The notes below the pieces were generated by a model that was not told the origin of the DNA, ran no database searches, and saw only the letters and a program-made list of their open reading frames with translations. A stretch of 64,000 nucleotides of DNA from positions 1 through 64,000 of the forward strand of contig NZ_JOAG01000006.1 in the NCBI RefSeq assembly GCF_000725485.1, written 5' to 3'. A program made the translations under genes and the position numbers. Of this stretch, positions 43,364 through 51,492 are shown in pieces (position 1 is the stretch's first letter; every line of letters starts with the position of its first letter). Origin of the DNA: Nonomuraea candida. GTDB lineage: Bacteria; Actinomycetota; Actinomycetes; Streptosporangiales; Streptosporangiaceae.

Positions 43364-45490
43364 CTACCTGCGGGACAGACGCAGCACGTTCGCGATGATC
43401 TTCGCTCCGGCGCCGCCCTCCTGGGTCAGGATCGACTCGGGGTGGAACTGCACGGCGAAGCGCCGCCGCTCGGTGTCCTCGACGGCCATGACGTTGCCGT
43501 CGGGCGTCAGCGCGGTCGGGGTGAAGCCGACCACGCCGGGCCGCTTGGCGTGCAGGGAGTGGTAGCGGGCCGCGGTGAACTGCTCGGGCAGCCCCTCCAG
43601 CAGCGCGCTGTCGCCGAGCCTGGTGACCTGGCCGCGCTTGCCGTGCTCGGGGTAGTCGAGCAGCTCCAGCGTGCCGCCGGCCTGCTCGACCATGGCCTGC
43701 AGGCCCAGGCAGACGCCGAAGACCGGCAGGTCGCGGGCGTAGACCTCGTCGAGCAGGGCCGCGATGCCGAAGTCGGTGGGCCAGCCGGGGCCGGGCGAGA
43801 GCACCACCAGGTCGGGGGCGATCTCGTCGAGCAGGTGGATCGGGAAGCCGTGGCGCAGCGTCACGACGTCGGCGCCCTCCTGGCGGAAGTAGTCGGCCAG
43901 GGTGTTGACGAAGGAGTCCTCGTGGTCGACGAGCAGCACCTTCATGCCCAGCCCTGGCTGCTGCCTGGTCTCGGCGACGGGCGCCTCGCCGGGGTTGTTG
44001 ACCGCGGCCAGGGCGCCGAGCAGGGCGCTGGCCTTCAGCTCGGTCTCGCGCTCCTCGGCCTCCGGGTCGGAGTCGAACAGCAGCGTGGCCCCCGCCCTGA
44101 CGGTCGCCACGCCGTTCTTGATCTGGGCGGTGCGCAGGGTCAGGCCGGTGTTCATGGAGCCGTCGAAGCCGATGAAGCCGATGGCGCCGCCGTACCAGCG
44201 GCGGGTGGTGGCCTCGTGGTCCTCGATGAACTGCATGGCCCACGTCTTGGGCGCGCCGGTCACCGTGACGGCCCACATGTGGGTGAGGAAGGCGTCGAGG
44301 GCGTCGAACTCGGGGCGCAGCCGGCCCTCGATGTGGTCGACGGTGTGGATCAGGCGGGAGTAGAGCTCGATCTGGCGGCGGCCGATGACCTTGACGGTGC
44401 CGGGGACGCAGATGCGCGACTTGTCGTTGCGGTCCACGTCGGTGCACATGGTCAGCTCCGACTCCTCCTTGACGCTGGACAGGAGGGTGCGGATGGCCTC
44501 GGCGTCCTCGACCGGGTTGCTGCCGCGGGCGATGGTGCCGGAGATGGGGCAGGTCTCGACGCGGTCGCCGCTGACCCGGACGTACATCTCGGGCGAGGCG
44601 CCGACCAGGTGCTCGCCCTCGCCGAGGCTGATGATGAACTCGTACGGGGCCGGGTTGCTCTTGCGCAGGCTGCGGTAGAAGGCGGACGGGTCGGTGCAGG
44701 TGGCGTGGAAGACCTGGCCGGGCACGACCTCGAACAGGTCGCCGCGCTTGAACTTCTCCTTGGCGGCGGCCACGACCTTGGCGTATTCGCCCTTGACCGG
44801 GTCGGCCGGCAGCTCGCCCGGCGTGACGGGGGCAGCGCTCTCGCCGGTGCGCTCCAGGCCGCGGGTGGTCGCGCCGTCCACGGTGAACTCGTAGCGGTGC
44901 TCGAAGCAGCTCTCGCGCTGCCGGTCGATCACCACCAGCCGGTCGGGCAGGTGCAGCACCAGGTCGCGCTGGTCGTCGGGACGGGTCAGCTCCTGCCTGA
45001 TCGGCTCGAACTGGAAGGCCAGGTCGTAGCCGAAGGCGCCGTAGAGGCCGAGGTGCGGGTCGTCGCCCTGGAAGGCGGCGATGACCTCGCGGATCGCGGT
45101 GAACACGGTGGGCCGGCGGCTGCGCATCTCCTCCGGCAGCAGGTCCTCCGACTCCGGCACGTAGACCTCGACGCGGTCGGCGGTGGGCGCGGTGACCGGC
45201 TTGCCCGCGGCCAGCAGGCAGGTGGTGATGACGGGCAGCACGACCCTGCCGCGCTCGTTGAGCGCGGTCGCGGCGATGTTGCGGCCCTTGGCGACCAGCT
45301 CCACGCACGGGTCGACGTAGCCGAACGCCCAGCGGCTGTAGCGGCCCGGGTAGTCCATGCCCGAGGAGAACGCGCCGCCGCGGCGCTCCGTCAGGGCCGT
45401 CACGATCTCTTCGAGGGCGGCTTCGTCCACGTCGCGTGTCTCACGCTCGACCGCGATGCCCCCGGCGGTGGTATATCCGCTCGTCTCCAC
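43364..45490 (-). CDS. trpE: Anthranilate synthase, fused TrpE-TrpG
   Basis: Both subunits of anthranilate synthase, which turns chorismate and glutamine into anthranilate, are on one 708-residue chain. The TrpE half (residues 1-510) has FEVVPGQVFHATC, SPEMYVRVSGDRVETCPISG, CTDVDRNDKSRIC and VTVTGAPKTWAMQFIEDHE. The TrpG glutamine amidotransferase half (from about residue 525) has VLLVDHEDSFVNTLADYF, LSPGPGWP, nucleophile Cys594 in FGVCLGLQ, and the dyad AVQFHPES. The fused form occurs in several actinomycetes and rhizobia. Expression is almost surely controlled by the trpL attenuator directly upstream. Phenazine-type PhzE is an alternative for fused enzymes, but the Trp-rich leader favours tryptophan synthesis. 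Confidence 0.95.
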   Translation of the reverse strand: METSGYTTAGGIAVERETRDVDEAALEEIVTALTERRGGAFSSGMDYPGRYSRWAFGYVDPCVELVAKGRNIAATALNERGRVVLPVITTCLLAAGKPVTAPTADRVEVYVPESEDLLPEEMRSRRPTVFTAIREVIAAFQGDDPHLGLYGAFGYDLAFQFEPIRQELTRPDDQRDLVLHLPDRLVVIDRQRESCFEHRYEFTVDGATTRGLERTGESAAPVTPGELPADPVKGEYAKVVAAAKEKFKRGDLFEVVPGQVFHATCTDPSAFYRSLRKSNPAPYEFIISLGEGEHLVGASPEMYVRVSGDRVETCPISGTIARGSNPVEDAEAIRTLLSSVKEESELTMCTDVDRNDKSRICVPGTVKVIGRRQIELYSRLIHTVDHIEGRLRPEFDALDAFLTHMWAVTVTGAPKTWAMQFIEDHEATTRRWYGGAIGFIGFDGSMNTGLTLRTAQIKNGVATVRAGATLLFDSDPEAEERETELKASALLGALAAVNNPGEAPVAETRQQPGLGMKVLLVDHEDSFVNTLADYFRQEGADVVTLRHGFPIHLLDEIAPDLVVLSPGPGWPTDFGIAALLDEVYARDLPVFGVCLGLQAMVEQAGGTLELLDYPEHGKRGQVTRLGDSALLEGLPEQFTAARYHSLHAKRPGVVGFTPTALTPDGNVMAVEDTERRRFAVQFHPESILTQEGGAGAKIIANVLRLSRR

Positions 45491-45536
45491 TTGCTGCCCC
45501 TTATCACGTCACATGATCGAGCCCCGGGGCGAACAC

Positions 45537-45562
45537 GAGAAAGGCCGCCATCCGGGGCGGCC
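45537..45562 (-). terminator. trp attenuator terminator (hairpin 3:4)
   Basis: GGCCGCC / GGCGGCC, 7-bp arms with a 6-nt loop, followed by TTTCTC on the minus strand. It lies about 47 bp before the trpE start. Confidence 0.85.
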
Positions 45563-45592
45563 GTCCGTTGAGTAATGCGAAACCCGCGCCGC

Positions 45593-45634
45593 CTAGGAGC
45601 GGCGCCACCACTGGAGCTGAGCGCGATTTCGCAT
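45593..45634 (-). CDS. trpL: trp leader peptide
   Basis: This 13-residue leader peptide, MRNRAQLQWWRRS, has two consecutive Trp codons at positions 9-10 and ends in TAG, which lies inside the 1:2 hairpin. It is the sensing element of trp attenuation: Trp-tRNA shortage stalls the ribosome at the TGGTGG pair. Actinobacterial trpL peptides typically have two or three consecutive Trp. A ribosome site is weak (TTGGGGC before the ATG). The GGTTAACC palindrome just upstream might belong to the promoter. Confidence 0.88.
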   Translation of the reverse strand: MRNRAQLQWWRRS

Positions 45635-45786
45635 GCCCCAAGGTTAACCGCCCGTCCATGATCGCGCAACGCGACCCACCCGCCGCCCCTTCCTCACCTC
45701 CCGCCCCCTCCACGCGGCGGGGGTGAGGTCGCGGGTCTCGCCTTCCGCCGCCTCCTCCATGGGGAGGGGGTGGTGGCGAGGGTTTG

Positions 45787-45807
45787 AATACAGATCTGTA
45801 CTGTATT
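45787..45807. promoter_or_regulatory. Nested palindromic operator before the P450 gene
   Basis: AATACAG and CTGTATT are perfect 7-bp arms around ATCTGTA. Inside this, TACAGATCTGTA is itself a perfect 12-bp palindrome. The element lies 31 bp upstream of the P450 start. TetR-family proteins bind such sites, and a TetR gene follows the P450, so autoregulation of the pair is a fair inference. Confidence 0.75.
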
Positions 45808-45838
45808 TGTGTTGTCGCCGGTCGAAAGGAGACCCGAG

Positions 45839-47026
45839 ATGGCGAAGACCGAGGCGATCGCGTTCCCCCTGGAGCGGCCCACGCCGTTCGACCCGCCCGC
45901 CGAGCTGGCCGCCCTGCGCGAGACGCGGCCCATCGCCCGGCTGGCCTACCCCGACGGGCACCAGGGCTGGCTGGTGACCGGCCACGCCCTGGTCCGGGAG
46001 GTGCTGTCGGACCCGCGTTTCAGCGCCCGCGCGGAGCTGCGGCACCTGCCCGTCGACACCGGCGGGCGGACCGGGCAGCCCGCGCCGCCCGGCATGTTCG
46101 TCTCGGCCGACCCGCCCGTGCACACCCGCTACCGCCACCTGCTCACCGGCGAGTTCACGGTGCGCAGGATGCGGCGGCTCACCGAGCGGATCGAGGAGGT
46201 CACGAACTCCTACCTGGACGTCATGGAGCGGCAGGGCCCGCCGGCCGACCTGGTCGAGTCGTTCGCGGCGCCGATCCCGGCCGTGGTGATCTGCGAGCTG
46301 CTCGGCGTGCCGGAGGAGGACCGCGAGCGGTTCACGGCCCAGGGCACCACGCTGATGCGGGCCGACGTGCCGCAGGAGGAGAAGATCGCGGCCTACCTGG
46401 CGATGCAGGCCCACATGAAGGAGCTGGTGGCGGCCAAGCGGGCCAGGCCCACCGACGACCTGCTCAGCGGGCTGACCGGGAGCGACCTCAGCGACGAGGA
46501 ACTGGCCAACATCGGGTTCATGCTGCTGGGCGCCGGGCTGGACACCACGGCCAACATGCTCGCGCTGGGCACGTTCGCGCTGCTGAGCCATCCCGGCCCG
46601 GCCGGGCTGCTGCGCTCGGACGGGGTGGACCAGGTGGTGGAGGAGCTGCTGCGCTACCTCAGCATCGTCCCCTTCCTCGTCCGCACCGCGCTGGAGGACG
46701 TCGAGCTGGGCGGCGAGAAGGTGAGCGCCGGGGAGACCGTCACCGTCTCGATCGCGGCGGCCAACCGTGACCCGGGCCGGTTCCCCGGCCCCGACCGGCT
46801 CGACGCCGAGCGCGCGGCGGGCGGGCACGTGGCCTTCGGGCACGGCGTGCACCAGTGCCTGGGCCAGCAGCTCGCCCGGGTGGAGATGCGGGCGGGCTTC
46901 ACGGCGCTGTTCGGCCGCTTCCCGTCGCTGCGGCTGGCCGTCGAGCCCGGCGAGGTGCCGTTGCGCACCGACATGCTGATCTACGGCGTGCACCGGCTGC
47001 CCGTCACCTGGGACCACGGTCAATAG
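45839..47026 (+). CDS. Cytochrome P450
   Basis: The 395-residue bacterial class I P450 has the oxygen-binding helix GAGLDTTANM, the Glu-x-x-Arg pair in EELLRYL and the haem-Cys loop FGHGVHQCLGQQLAR with Cys340 as ligand. FVSADPPVHTRYRHLLTGEF precedes these. It is soluble, with no membrane anchor, so it needs a separate ferredoxin and reductase, not found nearby. CYP105/107-type biosynthetic or xenobiotic P450s share this pattern. The start follows AAAGGAGACCCGAG. It forms a unit with the TetR gene 46 bp downstream and has a palindromic operator upstream. Confidence 0.94.
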   Translation: MAKTEAIAFPLERPTPFDPPAELAALRETRPIARLAYPDGHQGWLVTGHALVREVLSDPRFSARAELRHLPVDTGGRTGQPAPPGMFVSADPPVHTRYRHLLTGEFTVRRMRRLTERIEEVTNSYLDVMERQGPPADLVESFAAPIPAVVICELLGVPEEDRERFTAQGTTLMRADVPQEEKIAAYLAMQAHMKELVAAKRARPTDDLLSGLTGSDLSDEELANIGFMLLGAGLDTTANMLALGTFALLSHPGPAGLLRSDGVDQVVEELLRYLSIVPFLVRTALEDVELGGEKVSAGETVTVSIAAANRDPGRFPGPDRLDAERAAGGHVAFGHGVHQCLGQQLARVEMRAGFTALFGRFPSLRLAVEPGEVPLRTDMLIYGVHRLPVTWDHGQ

Positions 47027-47072
47027 ACTCCTGCGCGACGATCCCCGTACGAGACGAGAGGGAGCGGAGGAC

Positions 47073-47675
47073 ATGACCGGCGCCACCCGACCGGCGCGGG
47101 CGGCGCGCCCGCCGGGCCGCCCGCGCAGCCAGGAGGCCGACCTGGCCATCCTGACCGCCGCGCTCGACCTGCTGATCGAGCAGGGCGCGGCGCAGACCAG
47201 CATCGAGCAGGTGGCCCGGCGGGCGGGGGTGACGCGGGCGACGGTCTACCGCAGGTTCGCCGACAAGACGGCGCTGCTGGTGCGCACGCTGGAGTGGGCC
47301 AACCACGACCACGACCCGGCCTTCACCGGGTGGCGCGACCTGGAGCACATGTTCGGCGACTGGGCGGCGCATCTGGCGGTGCCGCGCAACCGCCGCCTGC
47401 TGCGCCGCCTCTACGGCAGCGTGGACGACTATCCCGAGCTGATGGCGGCCTACCGGCAGGTCAACGGGGGCCGCCGGGCGGCGGTGGTGCGCGAGATGCT
47501 GGTCCGCACGCGCGATCTGGGGCTGCTGCCGGGCGACCTCGACGTGGACGTGGTGCAGGAGCTGCTGAGCGCGGCGGTGATCGGCCTGGCCGCTCTCCAT
47601 CCCGACGACGAGGACCCGGAGCGCGTCAAGGCGCACTTCCTGGCGATCATGAAACAGGTCGGCTACCGCCCGTGA
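47073..47675 (+). CDS. TetR/AcrR family transcriptional regulator (P450-linked)
   Basis: The 200-residue regulator has the TetR helix-turn-helix AILTAALDLLIEQGAAQTSI, VARRAGVTRATVYRRFADKT, and a C-terminal domain of the TetR_C class with VVQELLSAAVIGLAALHPDD. The N-terminal arm is Arg/Pro-rich (RPARAARPPGRPRSQEAD). It is 46 bp downstream of the P450 on the same strand and preceded by GAGGACATG. The likely target is the palindrome at 45787-45807 in front of the P450. The inducer is unknown. Confidence 0.9.
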   Translation: MTGATRPARAARPPGRPRSQEADLAILTAALDLLIEQGAAQTSIEQVARRAGVTRATVYRRFADKTALLVRTLEWANHDHDPAFTGWRDLEHMFGDWAAHLAVPRNRRLLRRLYGSVDDYPELMAAYRQVNGGRRAAVVREMLVRTRDLGLLPGDLDVDVVQELLSAAVIGLAALHPDDEDPERVKAHFLAIMKQVGYRP

Positions 47676-47869
47676 CAGGGAATGGCGACGGCATTCCGCA
47701 GCATTCCCCTCCGCGCTCTGACATTTCAGCTGACCAGATTACATTTCCGCCTACATTGCTGTGCGCAAAGTAACGTTTCACGGCGCCTCTTGCTTTCCGA
47801 ACACGATCTCTTCACCCTTCTCGACAGAGGCGTAAAGATCACCTCTCCCCGTGTCGTGAAGGAGAGCCC

Positions 47870-50800
47870 GTGCCCCACACCCTCCGCCTGCGTGCGGTCC
47901 TGATCGGGATCGCGACCGCCGCAGGACTGTTATTCCCGCAGGCTCCGGCGGCGCAGGCCGCGCCGGAGCCCGGCAAGATCGACGCGGCCGTGCAGGCCCA
48001 GCTCACGCAGGACGACAAGGCCACCTTCTGGGTACGCATGAAGGGCGCCGCCGACCTGAGCGGCGCCCGCCGGGCCCTGACCAAGGAGGCCAAGGCCGAG
48101 CAGGTCTACGAGGCCAAGTCGAGACAGGCCGAGTCCTCCCAGGAGGGGCTGCGCAAGCTGCTCGACTCCCGCAAGGCCGACTACGACTCCTACTGGATCG
48201 TCAACGCGGTCCGGGTGACCGCCGACGAGAAGCTCGCCGCCGAGATCGCCGAGCTGCCCGAGGTCGAGCGCATCGACCCGGTGCGCACCGTCTCGCTGCC
48301 CAAGCCCGTGAACGGCAAGGCGGAGGCGCGGGTCAACGCCGTCGAGTGGAACGTCGACCGGGTCGGCGCCCCGCGCGTGTGGAGCGAGCTGGGCAACCGC
48401 GGCGAGGGCATCGTGATCGCCAACATCGACTCCGGGGTCCAGTTCGACCATCCCGAGCTGGCCGCCAGCTACCGGGGCAGGAACGCGGACGGCTCCTACA
48501 CCCACGACTACAACTGGTTCGACCCCACGGGCCTGTGCCCGGCGGGCACGCCGTGCGACAACAACGACCACGGCACGCACGTCATGGGCACGATGGTCGG
48601 CGCGACCGGCATCGGCGTGGCGCCGGGCGCCAAGTGGATCGCGGCCAAGGGCTGCGAGGTCAACACCTGCACCGACAACTCGCTGCTGGCGGCCGGCCAG
48701 TGGATGGTGCGGCCCACCGACCGCAACGGCCAGAACCCGCGCTCGGACCTGGCGCCGGACATCGTGAACAACTCCTGGGGCGGCGACGGCTTCGACGCGT
48801 TCTACAAGGACGTGGTGGCCGCCTGGACCGCGGCGGGCATCTTCCCCGCCTTCTCCAACGGCAACGAGGGCCCGGCCTGCCGCACCAGCGGCTCCCCCGG
48901 CCAGTACGTCGACACCTACAGCGCGGGCGCGTTCGACGTCAACAACGCCCTGTACGCCCGCTCCAGCAAGGGCGAGGGCGAGAACGGCGAGATCAAGCCG
49001 AACATCGCCGCCCCCGGCGTCAACGTGCGCTCCTCGATCCCGGGCAACGGCTACGACTCCTTCACCGGCACCTCGATGGCCTCGCCGCACGTGGCGGCCA
49101 CGGTGGCGCTGATCTGGTCGGGCTCGCCCGGCCTGCAGGGCAAGGTGGCGGCCACCCGGCCGCTGCTGGACGGCAGCGCCGTGGACGTGGCCGACACCAG
49201 TTGCGGCGGCACCGCGGCCGACAACAACGTCTGGGGCGAGGGCCGGCTCGACAGCTACGCCGCCGTGACGGCCGCCCCCGACGACGGCCTGGGCGACCTG
49301 TCCGGCACGGTCACCGCGGGCGGCGAGCCGGTGCCCGGCGTGACGGTGACGGTCAGCGGCCCGCTGAGCCGTACCGTGACGACCGGGGCCGACGGCCGGT
49401 ACTCCATCCCGCGCCTGCTGGCCGGCGCGTACGAGCTGAGCGCGGCGAAGTTCGGCTACGGCCGGGCCACCGCGGCCGTCACGATCACCGCCGGCCAGGC
49501 GGCGACCGCGGACGTGCCGATGACGGTGCTGCCCTCGGCCCGGGTGACCGGCACGGTCACCACGGCGGGCACGCCGGAGCAGGGCGCGACGGTGTCGGCC
49601 GCGGGCACCCCGGCGAGCGCGGTGACCGACGCGTCCGGCCGGTACGCGCTGACGCTGCCGCACGGCTCGTACGAGCTGCGCGTCACCCCCGGCTCGCGCT
49701 GCTCCAGCGGCGCGACGGCGCCGATCACCGTGGCCGGCGACCTGGTCAAGGACGTCGAGCTGCCGCTGCGCGGCGACAACTTCGGCTACACCTGCCGGGC
49801 CGGCGCGCAGGACTTCCCGGCGGGCGCCGAGAAGCTGACGCTGACGGGCGACGACGAGGCGCAGCAGGTGACGCTGCCGTTCGCGGTGCCGTTCTACGGC
49901 ACCGGGTACGACAAGGCGTGGATCACCACGAACGGGTTCGTCTCGTTCGCCGCCGAGCGCAACGTCTCGCGCGGCAACGGCACCCTGCCGGCGGCGGCCA
50001 CGCCGAACAACGCCGTCTACCCCTTCTGGGACGACCTCATCGTGGACGCCCAGGGCGGCGTCTACACCGGAGTGACGGGCACCGCGCCGCACCGGACGTA
50101 CGTGGTGGAATGGCGCAACGTCACCTTCTACCAGGACACCGGCAACCGGCTCTCGTTCGCGGCGCTGCTGGGCGAGGACGGCTCGGTGGCCTTCCGCTAC
50201 AAGGACGTCGAGAGCGAGCGCGACCGGGGCTCCAGCGCCACGATCGGCCTGGAGAACGCGGCCGGCGACGACGCGCTGCTGTACTCCCGGGACGAGGCGG
50301 CCCTGGTGAACGGGCAGGGCCTGGCGTTCACGGCCAGCCGGCACGGCCTGGTCGACGGCGTGGTCACCGACGCCAACGACGGCGACCCGATCGCCGGCGC
50401 GACGGTGAAGGTGGGCGACGTGGCCACGTTCACGACCGGCGCGGACGGCAGGTTCTACGGGCAGGTGCTGGCCGGGGACTACGACGTGGTGGTGTCCAAG
50501 GAGCACTACGGCACCTTCACCCAGCCGGTCACGGTGGCCGCGGCGGCGGTGACGCGGATCGACACGGCGCTGGTCACGGGCCGGGTGAGCGCGTCGGTCG
50601 CGGAGCTGACCGTGGTGATGCCCGCGGACTCGCGCCGGACGCGGTCGCTGGAGCTGACGAACCTGGGCGCGGCGACGCCGTACACGGCGACCGGTGACGC
50701 GTGGTTCACGGTGTCGCCGGCGGCGGGCGAGCTGGCCAAGGGGCAGAAGGTGAGCCTCGGCCTGACGGTGTCCAGCGCCGGGGTGGCGCCCGGCACGTTC

Positions 50801-51367
50801 CGCGAGGGCAAGCTGCTGGTCAAGTCGGCCAGCGGCCGGCAGCCCACCATCGAGGTCAAGGTGACGGTCGTGGTGCCCAAGCTCCAGGTGGCCATCGACG
50901 CGGGCGCGAGCAGGAGCTTCGTGGACGCCGCCGGTGACACCTGGACGCCGGACAAGAAGTACGCGCCGGGCGGTCACGGCTACCTGACCAGTCAGAACCG
51001 TACGCAGAGCACGTCCAGGACCATCGCGGGGACCTCCGACCAGGCCCTGTACCGGACGGCCAGGGAGTCGATGCTGGAGTACCGGTTCGACAACGTGCCG
51101 AACGGGACGTACACCGTCGAGCTGGACTTCGCCGAGCTGCGGAACATGCGCATGGGCCAGCGCGTGTTCGACGTGCTGGTCGAGGGGCAGCTGGCGATCC
51201 CGGCGCTGGACCTGGCGCTGGAGTCGGGCACGTACACGGCCGTGGCCAGGCAGTACACGGTCAAGGTGACCGACGGGCAGCTCAACGTGCGCTTCGCGAC
51301 CCGCCAGGGCGCGACGATCGTCAACGGGCTGCGGATCACCGAGCGCCCGGACCGGACGGCTCCGTAA
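47870..51367 (+). CDS. Secreted subtilisin-like (S8) protease with regulatory-like and malectin domains
   Basis: The 1165-residue exported multidomain protease has a signal peptide (VLIGIATAAGLLFPQAPAAQ, cleavage near AQAAPEP), an inhibitor-type propeptide, and the S8 domain with triad Asp187 (IDSGVQ), His234 (NDHGTHVMG) and Ser402 (GTSMASPH). Two carboxypeptidase-regulatory-like beta-sandwiches follow (VTAGGEPVPGVTVTV, VTTAGTPEQGATVS). Next come a DUF11/BACON-like region with QQVTLPFAVPFYGTG, another regulatory-like domain, and a C-terminal malectin-type domain (AIDAGASRSFVDAAGDTW through TIVNGLRITER) that could bind a saccharide. The start GTG follows AAGGAGAGCC. It ends at a 14-bp-arm hairpin. 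The roughly 190 bp upstream hold no gene. Confidence 0.93.
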   Translation: MPHTLRLRAVLIGIATAAGLLFPQAPAAQAAPEPGKIDAAVQAQLTQDDKATFWVRMKGAADLSGARRALTKEAKAEQVYEAKSRQAESSQEGLRKLLDSRKADYDSYWIVNAVRVTADEKLAAEIAELPEVERIDPVRTVSLPKPVNGKAEARVNAVEWNVDRVGAPRVWSELGNRGEGIVIANIDSGVQFDHPELAASYRGRNADGSYTHDYNWFDPTGLCPAGTPCDNNDHGTHVMGTMVGATGIGVAPGAKWIAAKGCEVNTCTDNSLLAAGQWMVRPTDRNGQNPRSDLAPDIVNNSWGGDGFDAFYKDVVAAWTAAGIFPAFSNGNEGPACRTSGSPGQYVDTYSAGAFDVNNALYARSSKGEGENGEIKPNIAAPGVNVRSSIPGNGYDSFTGTSMASPHVAATVALIWSGSPGLQGKVAATRPLLDGSAVDVADTSCGGTAADNNVWGEGRLDSYAAVTAAPDDGLGDLSGTVTAGGEPVPGVTVTVSGPLSRTVTTGADGRYSIPRLLAGAYELSAAKFGYGRATAAVTITAGQAATADVPMTVLPSARVTGTVTTAGTPEQGATVSAAGTPASAVTDASGRYALTLPHGSYELRVTPGSRCSSGATAPITVAGDLVKDVELPLRGDNFGYTCRAGAQDFPAGAEKLTLTGDDEAQQVTLPFAVPFYGTGYDKAWITTNGFVSFAAERNVSRGNGTLPAAATPNNAVYPFWDDLIVDAQGGVYTGVTGTAPHRTYVVEWRNVTFYQDTGNRLSFAALLGEDGSVAFRYKDVESERDRGSSATIGLENAAGDDALLYSRDEAALVNGQGLAFTASRHGLVDGVVTDANDGDPIAGATVKVGDVATFTTGADGRFYGQVLAGDYDVVVSKEHYGTFTQPVTVAAAAVTRIDTALVTGRVSASVAELTVVMPADSRRTRSLELTNLGAATPYTATGDAWFTVSPAAGELAKGQKVSLGLTVSSAGVAPGTFREGKLLVKSASGRQPTIEVKVTVVVPKLQVAIDAGASRSFVDAAGDTWTPDKKYAPGGHGYLTSQNRTQSTSRTIAGTSDQALYRTARESMLEYRFDNVPNGTYTVELDFAELRNMRMGQRVFDVLVEGQLAIPALDLALESGTYTAVARQYTVKVTDGQLNVRFATRQGATIVNGLRITERPDRTAP

Positions 51368-51372
51368 CCTCG

Positions 51373-51406
51373 TCGCGGCCCGCCCCGCGCCGGGGGCGGG
51401 CCGCGA
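51373..51406 (+). terminator. Strong hairpin terminator of the subtilisin gene
   Basis: Perfect 14-bp arms TCGCGGCCCGCCCC / GGGGCGGGCCGCGA enclose a 6-nt loop, 6 bp after the stop codon. Confidence 0.85.
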
Positions 51407-51492
51407 TCCCCCGGCATGAGCGCCGGCCGTGACCTTCGCGGCCGGCGACCCCGGGTACCGCACGCGCGGGCGCTTATGTTACTGGTAAGTAC

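Larger units (their letters stand above)
45537..45634 (-). promoter_or_regulatory. trp attenuator with leader peptide and alternative hairpins
   Basis: The transcript holds, in order, a leader ORF with two Trp codons and three mutually exclusive pairings. Hairpin 1:2 is CGCCGC (45604-45599) with GCGGCG (45592-45587). Antiterminator 2:3 pairs GGCGGC (45593-45588) with GCCGCC in the terminator's 5' arm. Terminator 3:4 is GGCCGCC (45562-45556) with GGCGGCC (45549-45543) followed by TTTCTC. The Trp codons sit right before segment 1, so a ribosome stalled there would block 1:2 and allow 2:3. This is classical ribosome-mediated attenuation. Confidence 0.9.

Noticed and set aside
47930..51463. 1177-codon open frame antisense to the subtilisin gene
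   Set aside because: Arg/Gly/His-rich mirror translation. The plus-strand protein has signal peptide, triad and domains.
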